Positions 16,232-21,756 of a DNA stretch of 64,000 bases are shown piece after piece. Under the pieces are notes generated by a model that searched no databases, was not told where the DNA came from, and saw nothing but the letters and a program-made list of their open reading frames with translations. Position numbers and translations under genes: made by a program. Source of the DNA: Thaumatotibia leucotreta (lineage: Eukaryota; Arthropoda; Insecta; Lepidoptera; Tortricidae); assembly GCA_025490895.1 (NCBI GenBank), contig JALPQI010000392.1, positions 1 through 64,000 of the forward strand, read 5' to 3'. Each line of letters opens with the position of its first letter. The first letter of the stretch is position 1.

Positions 16232-18712
16232 CGATGATGACGTGACATGCGGTATGTAGTTCTTTTAGAACAATTTCCACGATAGTCAGTATTAAATTGA
16301 CACATATGGACCATACCCAGCAGATTACTAACCCATATGCCCGGTTCAGATTATTCCAATAGCATTCCAGTCCTGCGATCCAATCCAGCACTGGAATGCT
16401 ACTGGAATAATGTAAACCGACACTGGAATGCACCCATTCCAATGAGCATTCTAGTCCAGTGACTGGAAAGACCGTCAACTTTTCATTACGGCTCACCAAA
16501 TCCAGCGGCACTGGAATAATGTAGACAGCCATTCCAGTTTCAAACCAGTGCTAGATCATTGTCACCGATGTGTTTCCAATCCAGCTACTCTTAAAAAACT
16601 GGAGTAATATAAACGATATGCTCCAGTCCAGTACCGGACTGGATTAGACCGCCGGATCACTTGACTAGAATAATGTAAACCGGGCAATATAATAAATTTT
16701 AGCCGACGATTACAGCTTACATACGGTTTGGTGTAGTGTAACGTAACCCATCTTTAGTCCGTATAAGCTTAGTAAATAATGTACTTGCCATTTATAGAAA
16801 TATCCAGAAAAACTTACTTCATTTATTAACCATGAATCTTCTCGCAGGTGACGGCAACAGCGAACATAAAGGTGGAGGTGGTGACGCCCAGTGACCGAAA
16901 GTCTCGACGTTCCTACCACTACTACGACCGCGACCGACGCCGGGACCGCGACGACGACCGAGACCGCGACCGAGATCGAGATAGAGACCGCGACCGAGAC
17001 CGAGACCGAGACCGGGATCGAGATCGTGACAGAGATCGCGATAGGGACCGAGACCGATCCAGAGATAGACGGGACCGGTATAGAGAAGAAAGGGAACACC
17101 GCGCCTCTCCGCGCGAGAACGGTCGGGACTCCGGCCACGAAAGTGACTCATCCAGACATTGAACATTCGAACTAACCAACTTGATACTTTCAAGTGTGTA
17201 GTTTCATAATTGTGAAGTACGAGTAAGACTATATCGCATTATTTGTTTTCTTTGGATCTGATCGTTATAAGTAGGAAACGATATCTCTGTCTAAAGTAAC
17301 ACAATCGTGTCTGTGGCTCGTAAGAAGCCTTGAGGTGCGTAGCGATGTTTGTATTCAAAGCCTTGAGGCAGTATTACGAGGATTGTAATTTTAAGTTAAC
17401 ATTTCATGAAAATAATAAATAGATACCGTGGAGGCTACAGTAATTTGGTTAGAAAGTGCCGGTTTAGTATTGAGGCAGCCGCTGTCGGCTGGAGGCATTC
17501 CACGAGGGCACTAGTGCTTGAAGCAAGGACGCGTGATTCAGTGTGAATTCGAGGTTGAATCTTAAAGACCAAATATCATTTTAATTCTGTGTGTTCCTAT
17601 TTTAAAGACATTTCCATTTGTCTCCGTAACGCTTCTTGTTATATTTTATACCTTCTCTAAAGACTGTGGTCGAATATTATTATGTAATTTATGATATTAT
17701 TTATTTTACGTTTATGATTATCCTTTCACCAGTGAAGTCTGTAAGAAATCTCAGATTTATTGTACAAATTATTTAGTTACTCGTAGCGTTAGGTTAAGAA
17801 GCTATTTATGAGATTACCTAGATATCTAACTGTAATTTGTGATCTTTAGGTAAACGTTCATATAAAATTGTGAAGACTGCATTTAAACGATCAAAACACA
17901 GTATTCAGAGTACAAGGTAGGTATGTATAATCGTGCGCATCGGCCGCGCGCCCATGCTGACCTCATAAGGGAACTAACGAATAGCGTTGTGACATTTTGT
18001 GCAAAGTACTTATTAGATTATATTAATTTATACGCATATAACTTAATGATATTTTGTAAATATAGTTTTAGAATAAGCGAACGACGTTTGGCTGAGGATA
18101 CAAAGTTATTTTATAGAAAATGTGGTGACTGTTGAAATGCTATACGCACAATTAATCATAAACGAATGTTTTGTCTTAGTTTCTTAAATTACTTTGTATT
18201 TCCGGCCTAAAATCGTTCACATAGCAGAACGTTTACACCTAGGTAAACGAGGTGCCTGCGACAAGCATCGCATCATTGTATAGTTTATTTTTATACAATT
18301 TTAACTGACATATTGTCGAAAAACTATAGGTTGTAATGGAAATGAGTTGTGTTTGCTCCTTTAGGTATTTTACCCAACGAACAGCTTTTGTTTAACAATT
18401 AGTCGCCAAGGAAGTGTTTCTTCAGGGACATTTAGAAAAATATTCATGCAACATATTTTTTCAAACCGTAGAACACTTCAGTGGTGAATGATTAGCCTTA
18501 ACTTAATTTCTAAATTTAATTCCTAACGAGCATTAACGTGCCAGCAGCTACTGCCCAGTGTTTATATTTACGAAGGACGTATATTACTGTAATTGATATG
18601 AGATTTTAATAAAAATATTTTTACTTGATCGAAACACTCGTGACAATAATTTTAAACGAAAGTTAAACTGTCAACTGTATTGAGAAAATAAAATAATTTA
18701 AACTTATTCCTT
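431..18712 (+). CDS. ptc: patched, Hedgehog receptor (gene-level entry; 5' end outside window)
   Basis: Fourteen coding segments, all joined in phase, give 1200 codons from 433 to the stop at 17160-17162. Order: extracellular domain 1 (residues 1-305), TM2-TM6 forming the sterol-sensing domain (about 306-475), cytoplasmic middle loop, TM7 (about 558-578), extracellular domain 2, TM8-TM12 (about 835-985), cytoplasmic tail. Landmarks that I recognise from insect and vertebrate Patched are CFWEGSQLLGPE, QIVPFLALGLGV, DGLDLTDIVPEN, YAVTQGDFEYPT, GIPFLFWEQY and SIVVQPEV. Patched is a RND-family sterol/cation-coupled protein that represses Smoothened and binds Hedgehog. Drosophila Ptc is 1286 aa, so about 130 N-terminal residues with TM1 should lie upstream of the window. 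Oddities: tandem copies of five exons, an Arg/Asp-rich C-terminus, and changed charged residues in TM4 and TM10. Identity is near certain; exact use of duplicated exons is unknown. Confidence 0.97.
687..898 (+). CDS. ptc: ptc coding exon w2 (extracellular domain 1)
   Basis: Residues 49-119 (last codon split). Acceptor tttacag at 680-686, donor GTAAGT at 899. Encodes VVKAATRVTVHMYDTEW and the hallmark IIPCAIITPLDCFWEGSQ, nearly invariant in Patched proteins, with conserved cysteines of ECD1. Ends with two bases of a proline codon completed by the next exon. Confidence 0.96.
1042..1246 (+). CDS. ptc: ptc coding exon w3 (extracellular domain 1)
   Basis: Residues 119-187. The first base completes the split proline codon, then FLQHKLQWTQLNPQEV follows. 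Later EAYMKRAGITSAYMKKPCL and CPDTAPNKN, which match Patched ECD1 (cysteine-containing CPDTAPN motif). Acceptor tttctag before 1042, donor GTACTT at 1247. Ends in phase 0. Confidence 0.95.
1247..2300 (+). other. ptc intron with internal GC-rich island
   Basis: About 1.05 kb between exons w3 and w4. The first 430 bases are AT-rich and featureless. From about 1681 to 2200 the sequence becomes GC- and CpG-rich. That part has open frames on both strands but no splice pattern and no resemblance to Patched, so I do not call it coding. Confidence 0.7.
1681..2200. promoter_or_regulatory. GC/CpG-rich intronic island, candidate enhancer or internal promoter
   Basis: Composition contrasts sharply with the AT-rich intron around it, and the segment sits inside a gene known in flies to be controlled by many enhancers responding to Ci/Gli. 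A CCACCCA core resembling half of a Gli/Ci site occurs near 1990, but no full GACCACCCA match was found. The regulatory role is inference from composition only. Confidence 0.25.
2301..2570 (+). CDS. ptc: ptc coding exon w4 (extracellular domain 1)
   Basis: Residues 188-277. Two AGs are close together, at 2299-2300 and 2306-2307. Only the first keeps the frame of exon w3, giving IPDVAAVLSNGCYGFAAAY then MHWPEQLIVGG, ALQSVVQLMGE and KVHHVGWNQEKAA, all diagnostic of Patched ECD1. Donor GTAAGT at 2571, phase 0. Confidence 0.95.
2661..2795 (+). CDS. ptc: ptc coding exon w5 (end of ECD1, start of TM2)
   Basis: Residues 278-322. Acceptor taatttgcag, donor GTGAGC at 2796. Encodes EVRKTAASVSPWYTFHPFST, TLNDILGKFSELSLKNIV and the start of TM2 (VGYMIM). 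Corresponds to the membrane-proximal part of ECD1, where Patched proteins have a DDILAKFS-like motif. Phase 0 at both ends. Confidence 0.94.
2875..3004 (+). CDS. ptc: ptc coding exon w6 (TM2-TM3, sterol-sensing domain)
   Basis: Residues 323-365 plus one base of codon 366. Encodes LIYVAVTLMQWQDPVRSQ (rest of TM2 and the conserved WxDPVRSQ loop) and TM3, AGVGIAGVLLLSMSVAAGLG. Acceptor attttcag, donor GTGAAC at 3005. Leaves one base (G) to be completed by GT of the following, triplicated exon. Confidence 0.95.
3005..3407 (+). other. ptc intron
   Basis: AT-rich intron of about 400 bp with no repeat or gene signal recognised. Ends in ...aacttccag. Confidence 0.7.
3408..3655 (+). CDS. ptc: ptc coding exon w7, tandem copy 1 of 3 (TM4-TM5)
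   Basis: Residues 366-448. GT completes the split glycine codon, then IPFNATSTQIVPFLALGLGV (start of TM4), QDMFLLTHTYVEQSGD, and TM5 ending PIPALRAFCLQ. This is the core of the sterol-sensing domain. TM4 reads GVQD where vertebrate PTCH1 has GVDD and Drosophila GVDH, so the first acidic residue is replaced by Gln. The exon is 248 bp (2 mod 3), so splicing two copies together would shift the frame and stop after about ten codons. This copy has a normal long upstream intron and is taken as the primary one. Confidence 0.92.
3683..3930 (+). CDS. ptc: ptc exon w7, tandem copy 2 of 3 (intact)
   Basis: A second complete 248-bp copy, preceded by ...attccaacag and followed by the same donor GTACGTTAACG. 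Its reading frame is intact in the phase required by exon w6. It differs from copy 1 mainly at third positions, plus Pro to Ser near the start (ISFNATST). Only 27 bp separate it from copy 1, too short for a usual intron, so the copies could at most replace one another. Whether it is transcribed is unknown. Confidence 0.7.
3958..4204 (+). pseudogene. ptc exon w7, tandem copy 3 of 3 (1-bp deletion)
   Basis: Third copy, 247 bp. One C is missing close to the 5' end (about 3967), so splicing from exon w6 reaches a TAG within about 11 codons. The remainder still encodes an undisturbed TM4-TM5 segment and ends in the same donor. Probably a dead copy, unless an alternative acceptor restores the frame. 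Confidence 0.75.
4342..4410 (-). repeat. fragment of tRNA-derived SINE
   Basis: Contains the ggtttcctcacgatgttttc stretch that recurs in lepidopteran genomes as part of a tRNA-derived SINE (minus orientation). A related fragment lies at 49120-49275. Confidence 0.4.
4517..4737 (+). repeat. direct duplication, copy 1
   Basis: Matches 5013-5165 in order and orientation. Shared landmarks: tatattaatcgcttg, atgaattcattcctcatag and cgacgaaaggtcggtgtaa. This copy has about 60 bp that the second lacks. Confidence 0.75.
4743..4999 (-). mobile_element. SINE-like element with RTE-type tail, copy a
   Basis: Member of a family found seven times in this window. In minus orientation it begins gccgtgtggtgacggcagta and ends with the ...tggactgtgataggctgatg tail. 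Internal marker: gcgatcgcagtaatgtgtcc (plus strand). The tail resembles that of RTE LINEs, suggesting mobilisation by an RTE reverse transcriptase (inference). Confidence 0.65.
5013..5165 (+). repeat. direct duplication, copy 2
   Basis: Second, shorter copy of the block at 4517-4737. The two copies flank the SINE-like element. Confidence 0.75.
5292..5474 (+). CDS. ptc: ptc coding exon w8, tandem copy 1 of 6 (TM6 and cytoplasmic loop)
   Basis: Residues 449-509. Encodes AAILLLFNLGSMLLVFPAMI (TM6), SLDLRRRSAARADLLCC and a basic cytoplasmic tail ending SRGKTDK, matching Patched after TM6 (FPAMISLDLRRR and CC motif). Acceptor ccattccag, donor GTACAC at 5475, phase 0 on both sides. With copy 6 it is one of only two full-length (183 bp) copies. 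Confidence 0.92.
5512..5664 (+). CDS. ptc: ptc exon w8, tandem copy 2 (30-bp internal deletion)
   Basis: 153-bp copy in frame. It lacks the ten codons for RRRSAARADL (SLDL is followed directly by LCC). A 37-bp spacer with intact GT and AG ends separates it from copy 1. Phase 0 at both ends, so inclusion would keep the frame but repeat TM6. Use unknown. Confidence 0.6.
5702..5854 (+). CDS. ptc: ptc exon w8, tandem copy 3 (30-bp internal deletion)
   Basis: 153-bp copy, 190 bp after the previous one. Differs from copies 2, 4 and 5 by GTC in place of ATC after the CC motif and by GAT in place of GAC near the end, markers it shares with full-length copy 1. Frame intact; expression unknown. Confidence 0.6.
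5892..6044 (+). CDS. ptc: ptc exon w8, tandem copy 4 (30-bp internal deletion)
   Basis: 153-bp copy of the copy-2 type, exact 190-bp spacing, intact frame, and the same 37-bp spacer before it. Confidence 0.6.
6082..6234 (+). CDS. ptc: ptc exon w8, tandem copy 5 (30-bp internal deletion)
   Basis: 153-bp copy that reads the same as copy 4 in the parts compared, suggesting very recent duplication. Frame intact. Confidence 0.6.
6272..6454 (+). CDS. ptc: ptc exon w8, tandem copy 6 of 6 (full length)
   Basis: 183-bp copy that keeps the RRRSAARADL codons. Small changes at the end give AGRASRGKTDK in place of AGRSSRGKTDK. Its donor GTACAC opens onto the true downstream intron, so this copy or copy 1 is the best candidate for the constitutively used exon. 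Confidence 0.75.
6455..7243 (+). other. ptc intron
   Basis: Intron of about 790 bp, AT-rich after a tRNA-like sequence at 6508-6576. Ends ttctttttag. Nothing else recognised. Confidence 0.7.
6508..6576 (+). pseudogene. tRNA-Ser(CGA)-like pseudogene or SINE head
   Basis: Folds as a tRNA: acceptor stem ctggag/ctccgg, D-arm with gtggttta, anticodon stem tcagc/gctga with loop cgcgaaa, T-arm gtggg ttcaaat cccac. The usual T at position 33 is G, and a long serine variable arm is missing, so a working tRNA is unlikely. A second degraded copy at 35508-35577 suggests a dispersed element. Confidence 0.55.
7244..7387 (+). CDS. ptc: ptc coding exon w9 (middle loop)
   Basis: Residues 510-557. Encodes NAVKDTSRQPLDPDNGGAEA, then KKSCCLSLSLTKWTKTHYTP and FIMRPDVK at the entry to TM7; Patched proteins have a similar HYTPFLMR motif here. 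Acceptor tttttag, donor GTTACT at 7388. Phase 0. Confidence 0.93.
7473..8351 (+). CDS. ptc: ptc coding exon w10 (TM7, extracellular domain 2, start of TM8)
   Basis: Residues 558-850, the largest exon (879 bp). TM7 is SMLALIAVILASIWGA. ECD2 carries KDGLDLTDIVPENTDEHEF, YNMYAVTQGDFEYPT, IIKNDNGGLTKFW, KLLVQTGHVDNPIDKS, FYNYLSAWATNDALAYGASQ and GIPFLFWEQYLYLRTS. One clear N-glycosylation sequon (NAS) lies near residue 685. It ends in TM8 (ALACALAAVFI). Strongest single piece of evidence for Patched. Acceptor tttttag, donor GTAAGT at 8352. Confidence 0.97.
8625..8909 (+). mobile_element. SINE-like element with RTE-type tail, copy b (full length)
   Basis: Best plus-strand copy: starts gccgtgtggtgacggc and ends ...ataagctgatgatgatg, with internal cattactgagatcgccaatc. 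Same family as copies at 4743, 26345, 38775, 41503, 45556 and 54930. Confidence 0.7.
9421..9475. repeat. simple repeats (CA)n and (AAT)n
   Basis: A short ac-dinucleotide run followed by aataataatata-type repeats in the ptc intron. Confidence 0.8.
9794..9976 (+). CDS. ptc: ptc coding exon w11 (TM8-TM10)
   Basis: Residues 851-911. Encodes AVMVLLLNAWAALLVTLSLA, LLVLQLVGAMAALGVKLSAV and PAVLLVLAVGRGVHFTVHRC. Matches Patched TM9-TM10 (LGIKLSAIPAVILILSVG in flies). In TM10, the glutamate of vertebrate GVEFTVH is histidine (GVHFTVH). Unusually GC-rich compared with the other exons. Acceptor ctcctccag, donor GTGAGT at 9977. The last ~90 bp are the seed of the downstream minisatellite. Confidence 0.93.
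9977..12866 (+). repeat. 2.9-kb minisatellite derived from the 3' end of ptc exon w11 and its splice donor
   Basis: Thirty occurrences of GTGAGTA start at 9977, 10142, 10307, 10398 and then about every 90 bp to 12759. The first units are 165 bp and still contain most of the exon (GCCATGACCGCGCTC...CTGTGTCTG). The rest are about 90 bp (variants 87-100 bp), each holding ...ctggtgctgcagctggtggg, the exon end cacctgtgtctg, the donor gtgagta, and intron bases. Two subtypes alternate (gtgagtactgtccc and gtgagtagctgtccc). The array closes with a partial exon copy that ends gctatctg, followed by gtaagt at 12866. Open frames on both strands follow from a 30-codon unit, not from coding. Confidence 0.95.
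12947..13220. mobile_element. short TIR element (family tgaaNggtccacgg), copy 1
   Basis: Left end tgaatggtccacggaaa, right end ccgtggaccctttca form inverted termini. A second member lies at 44669-44802. Too short to encode a transposase. Confidence 0.55.
13592..13901. mobile_element. probable palindromic TIR element
   Basis: gtacccaactgtccgactcc at the left and ggagtcggacagttgggtac on the right are exact inverted copies. Interior is AT-rich without coding signal. Confidence 0.5.
14282..14524 (+). CDS. ptc: ptc coding exon w12 (TM10-TM12)
   Basis: Residues 912-992. Encodes AFVTSIGCRRRRAMLAVEAV, LAPVLHGALAAALAASMLAT, SEFGFVARLFLRLLLALVIL and GLINGLLFFPIVLALLGPAA. Matches the end of the Patched membrane domain; human PTCH1 has AFLTAIG, LAPVLDGA, GSEFDFIVR and NGLVLLPVLL at these places. 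Acceptor tctccccag, donor GTTAGT at 14525. Phase 0. Confidence 0.95.
14549..14686 (+). CDS. ptc: tandem copy of the 3' half of ptc exon w12 (TM11-TM12)
   Basis: Repeats 14387-14524 at a 162-bp offset with one clear change, TTC to TGC (LLFFP to LLCFP), and the same GTTAGT donor at 14687. The 24 bases between copies read in frame without stop (VSTTIQQM), so skipping the first donor would give a 135-codon exon with an extra TM11-TM12 segment. Actual use unknown. Confidence 0.5.
14687..15241 (+). other. ptc intron
   Basis: AT-rich, 555 bp. An inverted pair (acagacagacgttgttgtaa near 14930 and ttacaacaacatctgcctgt near 14980) flanks an AT-rich loop. Ends cattccccag. Confidence 0.65.
15242..15553 (+). 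CDS. ptc: ptc coding exon w13 (cytoplasmic tail)
   Basis: Residues 993-1096. Encodes VRPLEHPERLSTPSPKCSPI, a Ser/Arg/Lys-rich stretch, SLTTITEEPSWHSS, SMQSIVVQPEVVVETTTYNG and TSHSGSITTK. Fly Patched has PLEHPDRISTPSPLP, SLTTITEEPQSWKSS and LQSIVVQPEVTVETT at matching places. The fly insert with the PPxY ubiquitin-ligase motif between the last two is absent. Acceptor cattccccag, donor GTAAGG at 15554. Confidence 0.95.
15584..15764 (+). repeat. partial tandem copy 2 of ptc exon w13
   Basis: Repeats the exon from caccaccatcactgaag to the donor GTAAGG at a 211-bp period. No acceptor in the right phase precedes it, and 211 is not a multiple of three, so read-through from the first copy stops at once (TGA at 15596-15598). 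Probably not used. Confidence 0.85.
15795..15975 (+). repeat. partial tandem copy 3 of ptc exon w13
   Basis: Third copy, again 211 bp downstream, with a few silent differences. Same lack of a usable acceptor. Confidence 0.85.
16046..16231 (+). mobile_element. RTE-type LINE, extreme 3' fragment
   Basis: Same sequence as the end of the better copy at 61273-61682: gtgggtaggcccc, ggtggaccgatgacctggtg, ggaccggtcattgtg, ttcagcagtggacg, then (ATG)n. A TGA interrupts the frame near 16134. 5' truncated. Confidence 0.8.
16345..16690. repeat. degenerate cluster of ggaatg / cattcc motifs
   Basis: The motif (c)actggaatg or its complement cattccagt appears more than ten times in both orientations within about 350 bp, with gtaaaccg-type spacers. 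Looks like a diverged short-unit repeat; function unknown. Confidence 0.6.
16848..17162 (+). CDS. ptc: ptc coding exon w14 (C-terminus with Arg-Asp run)
   Basis: Residues 1097-1200 and stop. Begins VTATANIKVEVVTPSDRKSR, the same as the fly C-terminus (KVTATANIKVEL), then SYHYYDRDRRRDRDDD followed by a long run of Arg-Asp dipeptides, and finally EREHRASPRENGRD and HESDSSRH. The run is a mixed-charge, low-complexity tail absent from fly Patched. Acceptor ttctcgcag; stop TGA at 17160-17162. Confidence 0.93.
   Translation: MTATANIKVEVVTPSDRKSRRSYHYYDRDRRRDRDDDRDRDRDRDRDRDRDRDRDRDRDRDRDRDRDRDRSRDRRDRYREEREHRASPRENGRDSGHESDSSRH
17414..17419 (+). promoter_or_regulatory. candidate proximal poly(A) signal AATAAA
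   Basis: First canonical hexamer after the ptc stop codon, 252 bases downstream. Confidence 0.35.
18608..18692 (+). promoter_or_regulatory. candidate distal poly(A) signals (two AATAAA)
   Basis: AATAAA at 18608 and 18687, the second followed by T-rich sequence (ccttgtattttttgctcc). Would give a 3' UTR of about 1.5 kb. Confidence 0.4.
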
Positions 18713-19039
18713 GTATTTTTTGCTCCCCCAATCCAATTTCTATCATCCACTTTATATTAAGTAGGTATGTAGAAAATAAATTCCGTATTCACAAATTTCA
18801 CAATTAAGACAACCAACCGCTAATAAAGTTGCCAGTGGGACACAGCTTTTACGTTGAATACAGCTGATAGTCATACTCATACGTATTCATATTATTATAC
18901 AGGGTTACTTTTTCACCAGTACAATAAATCAAGTAATAGTAGTCCAAAATACTGTGTTAATAAAATATTGATATCTAGAAAAAAATATCGAGTACGTTAA
19001 CAAAAATTATACCATTTTATTAAGTTTTAAATGTTTTTT

Positions 19040-21090
19040 TACAATGCATATATCGTTAACTTTGGGTTCAATTGTCGTAAAGGACATTTTGGCGAAAATG
19101 AGTTATATATACAGTTTTGTTAAGAATTTCAAGCGCTATCGATCTGTATACTTAAAGTTTCGATATATCTTAAAAAGTTGCCTATACGACGAAGATTTTC
19201 TACTATGGACTTGCAAAAATAGCTTAGTGAATGGGGCGTAAATATCAAGTTACTTATAATAAATAATTATCTGTGTCGTAAAGGACAAATAAAAATAGTG
19301 TCGTAAGTGACCTAATATGTTATGTTATGTGTTGTCATTTACGCTCTTACTTTTTTACGATTACTTTCTACAGTACTATGGTCAAATTACGCGGAAAAAG
19401 TCGCTATTTGTACCATTTTGCCTACATTTACGCTCAAAATTTGTAAGAAAATTATCTAAGACCGTCATTTACGACCCTGTCAACTCTAACATGTATCAGG
19501 TACCTTTTGTGTACCTTTGTGTACTTCTAATAAAATTCTGTGTACCTGTCCTGGATCCTGTCCTGTCCGTAGCTACGTACTAGGTAGAACATATTTTCCC
19601 ATTTATTTTGTCAATTTCAAGTATATTTCTAAATGAATGGTTGTTTTTATAGGTACACAGGAGGTACTAAATTATTGTATATTTCGGCGTGAGGCCCTTT
19701 TATATCAGGTTCCGGCCGAGCTATAGGGAGATGGTTTAGCTATCTACGCACTTATGCATGTAGGCATGGACTCATAATGAAAAACACAACATGAATTAAG
19801 ATCTTTTTTTATTACTACTCTGGTTCGCAAGAGTTAAACCACAACAGAGAAGAACCAGGAAGAAACTCAGCGGGTTGTATGTTTTAATCTTTTCAAATCA
19901 TTGGTAATTACAATTTTAGATCATTACAATAGGTACACACTTAAAACACGATTAATTAAAACACTTTAAACAACAACAACAACTAATGGAAAACGACTGG
20001 AGAGTTCTAAGTTTGAGTCCATGCTTTACCAATTTCAAAACACAAGAAATAACGACTTTCGTCAGGATGCTAGGATCTGAATCTGAATCTAATGAACTAT
20101 TGAATCTAGTCAAACTCCTCTTACTCTGGAGTGCACTTAATCAAATCTATTCGCGGTCTCAAGATAGACTGACTTAATGGAAGGAATGATCATTATCTGA
20201 ATCTATTCCAAGTCTACGCAAGAATCAATCTTTCGAAGTCTAACGCGGGAATCAGAATGAATTGACTTTCCAATGTCTAAAGCAAGAATGACTTCTTTCT
20301 AAGTCTAACGCGCGAATGCGAATGCATCATGAAAACAGCGCTAGTGACCTTTTATACTGTCAGGTCATAAACTACCTGCTTCACAGGCGGGTAGATCTCA
20401 ACCGGGTTTTATAATCTACCGCATGGACCAAAGCAAAGACCACTCCAAGCAATACATTGCTTATCGTTTTCTAGATTTAGTAACTCTTAACAAATTAATT
20501 GTAAACATTGCAAACAAAACTGTAAATAACACAATTCTGGCGTCCGATGACTCGACGTGTCGTACAGGTCTGCGCCAACTGAAGCGCGACTCCGACATAT
20601 ACAAATCATAAAATATAATGTAAGCTTGGTATATTTTCCAAAGGTCCACCCTGATGTCAGGTGGGCGGGTGGACCTGGATTTCAAGATATTTCTTTTCCA
20701 AGACAGGTACACAAAATTTTATTAGAGGTACACAAAGGTACACAAAAGGTACCAAATATCTATATATATATATATATATATTTCATTCTAATCCCCCAGG
20801 TCCACCCGCCATCCTGACGCTGACGCATTTTGTCGTGTCCTTTACAACATGTAACTTCTAAGCAGTTTAGTTTATCACTAAGAGTGGTACATCAGGTCAA
20901 AGATACCAGCTATCTACATTGTTTTCATATACACGTCACAAATATAGGTCAAAAAACAAAAAAGTTAAATTATTAACAGTTATCTAAAAAAAAATTGTTT
21001 TTTGCTTCTCCTGAAAACCAACCTGCATTTTGTCCTATACGATAATTGAACCCAAAGGTATCGAATTATCCTCAGAAAGATCTATTTAAG
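19040..21090. repeat. diverged long inverted duplication
   Basis: Several left segments recur inverted on the right: ttgggttcaatt (19062) with aattgaacccaa (21045), gtcgtaaaggaca (19074) with tgtcctttacaac (20836), and ggtaccttttgtgtacc (about 19499) with ggtacacaaaaggtacc (about 20736). Could be a TIR element with long arms or an old inverted duplication. Confidence 0.5.
20643..20810. repeat. 15-bp inverted repeat around (TA)n
   Basis: ggcgggtggacctgg at 20664-20678 and its exact complement at 20796-20810 enclose gtacacaaa repeats and a (TA)n run. The left side also contains ggtccacc...ggtggacc. Confidence 0.6.
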
Positions 21091-21756
21091 GGTAAACTTA
21101 TGCATAGTTAGTGATTTTTACCGCACGTGTGAAAAAATCACCAATTATCACCATATGTCATCGGACAAATCACGTGTAATTTTTTGTTACTCTGGAACTC
21201 TGCTGAACAGCATTATAGCCAGTAAAAAAAAATAATAAATAATAATAAATAAATATTTGGGACATCTTACACAAATCAACCTAGTCCCACGGTAAGCTCA
21301 ATTAAGGCTTGTGATGTGGGTACCAGGCAACGATATATATAATAGATAGATACGTATAGATACTTAGATACATACACAGCCACGACCAAGGAACAAACAT
21401 TTGTGATAAATAAATACACAAAGAATGCCCTCGCCGGGAATCGAACCCGGATCCTCCGGCTTTGTAGGCAGGGTCACTACCAACTAGGCTACAGAGGCTG
21501 ACAAATGTTCACTTTTGTATAAAAACACTTTTTAAATACTAAGTTTTAGTACTTCGCGAACATTTACTTCGTAGTTGGCAAAAAAGTACGTGAATTCAAG
21601 TGTTATTAATAGGACTACTTAAGTTGGCAAAAAATTACACGTCATATTGGCTAGGGGTGGGGATCCAGAAAATATCACCAAATATCACCATGGGGGACGG
21701 GGGGGTCTAAACAGGCCAAAATCGTATGACGTGATTAATGGACAAGCCCTAAGCAA
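21088..21756. mobile_element. degraded TIR element interrupted by a SINE
   Basis: Left aaacttatgcatagttagtg and right cgtgattaatggacaagccc resemble the termini of the better element at 36245-36548, and the interior atatcaccatgggggacggg looks like that element. A SINE (21232-21502) sits inside. Confidence 0.4.
21232..21502 (-). mobile_element. tRNA-derived SINE
   Basis: In minus orientation the head reads gcctctgtagcctagttggt, with box-B-like gggttcgattcccggc, followed by the atttgttccttggtcgtggc body and an AT-rich tail. Related copies at 32441 and 37418. Common lepidopteran SINE type. Confidence 0.75.

Larger units (their letters stand above)
15976..16847 (+). other. last ptc intron
   Basis: Holds an RTE LINE tail (16046-16231) with a long (ATG)n run, and a stretch of about 350 bp (16345-16690) built from repeated cattccagt/actggaatg-type motifs. 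Ends ttctcgcag. Confidence 0.7.
17163..18712 (+). other. probable ptc 3' UTR
   Basis: AT-rich sequence after the stop. Candidate AATAAA signals at 17414, 18608 and 18687. A Pumilio-type TGTAAATA lies at 18055-18062. The true 3' end cannot be decided from sequence alone. Confidence 0.5.

Noticed and set aside
16710..17193. Minus-strand frames opposite the last ptc exon
   Set aside because: Mirror images of the Arg-Asp codon run (they read Ser-Arg or Val-Ser repeats); the plus-strand reading is supported by homology to the Patched C-terminus.
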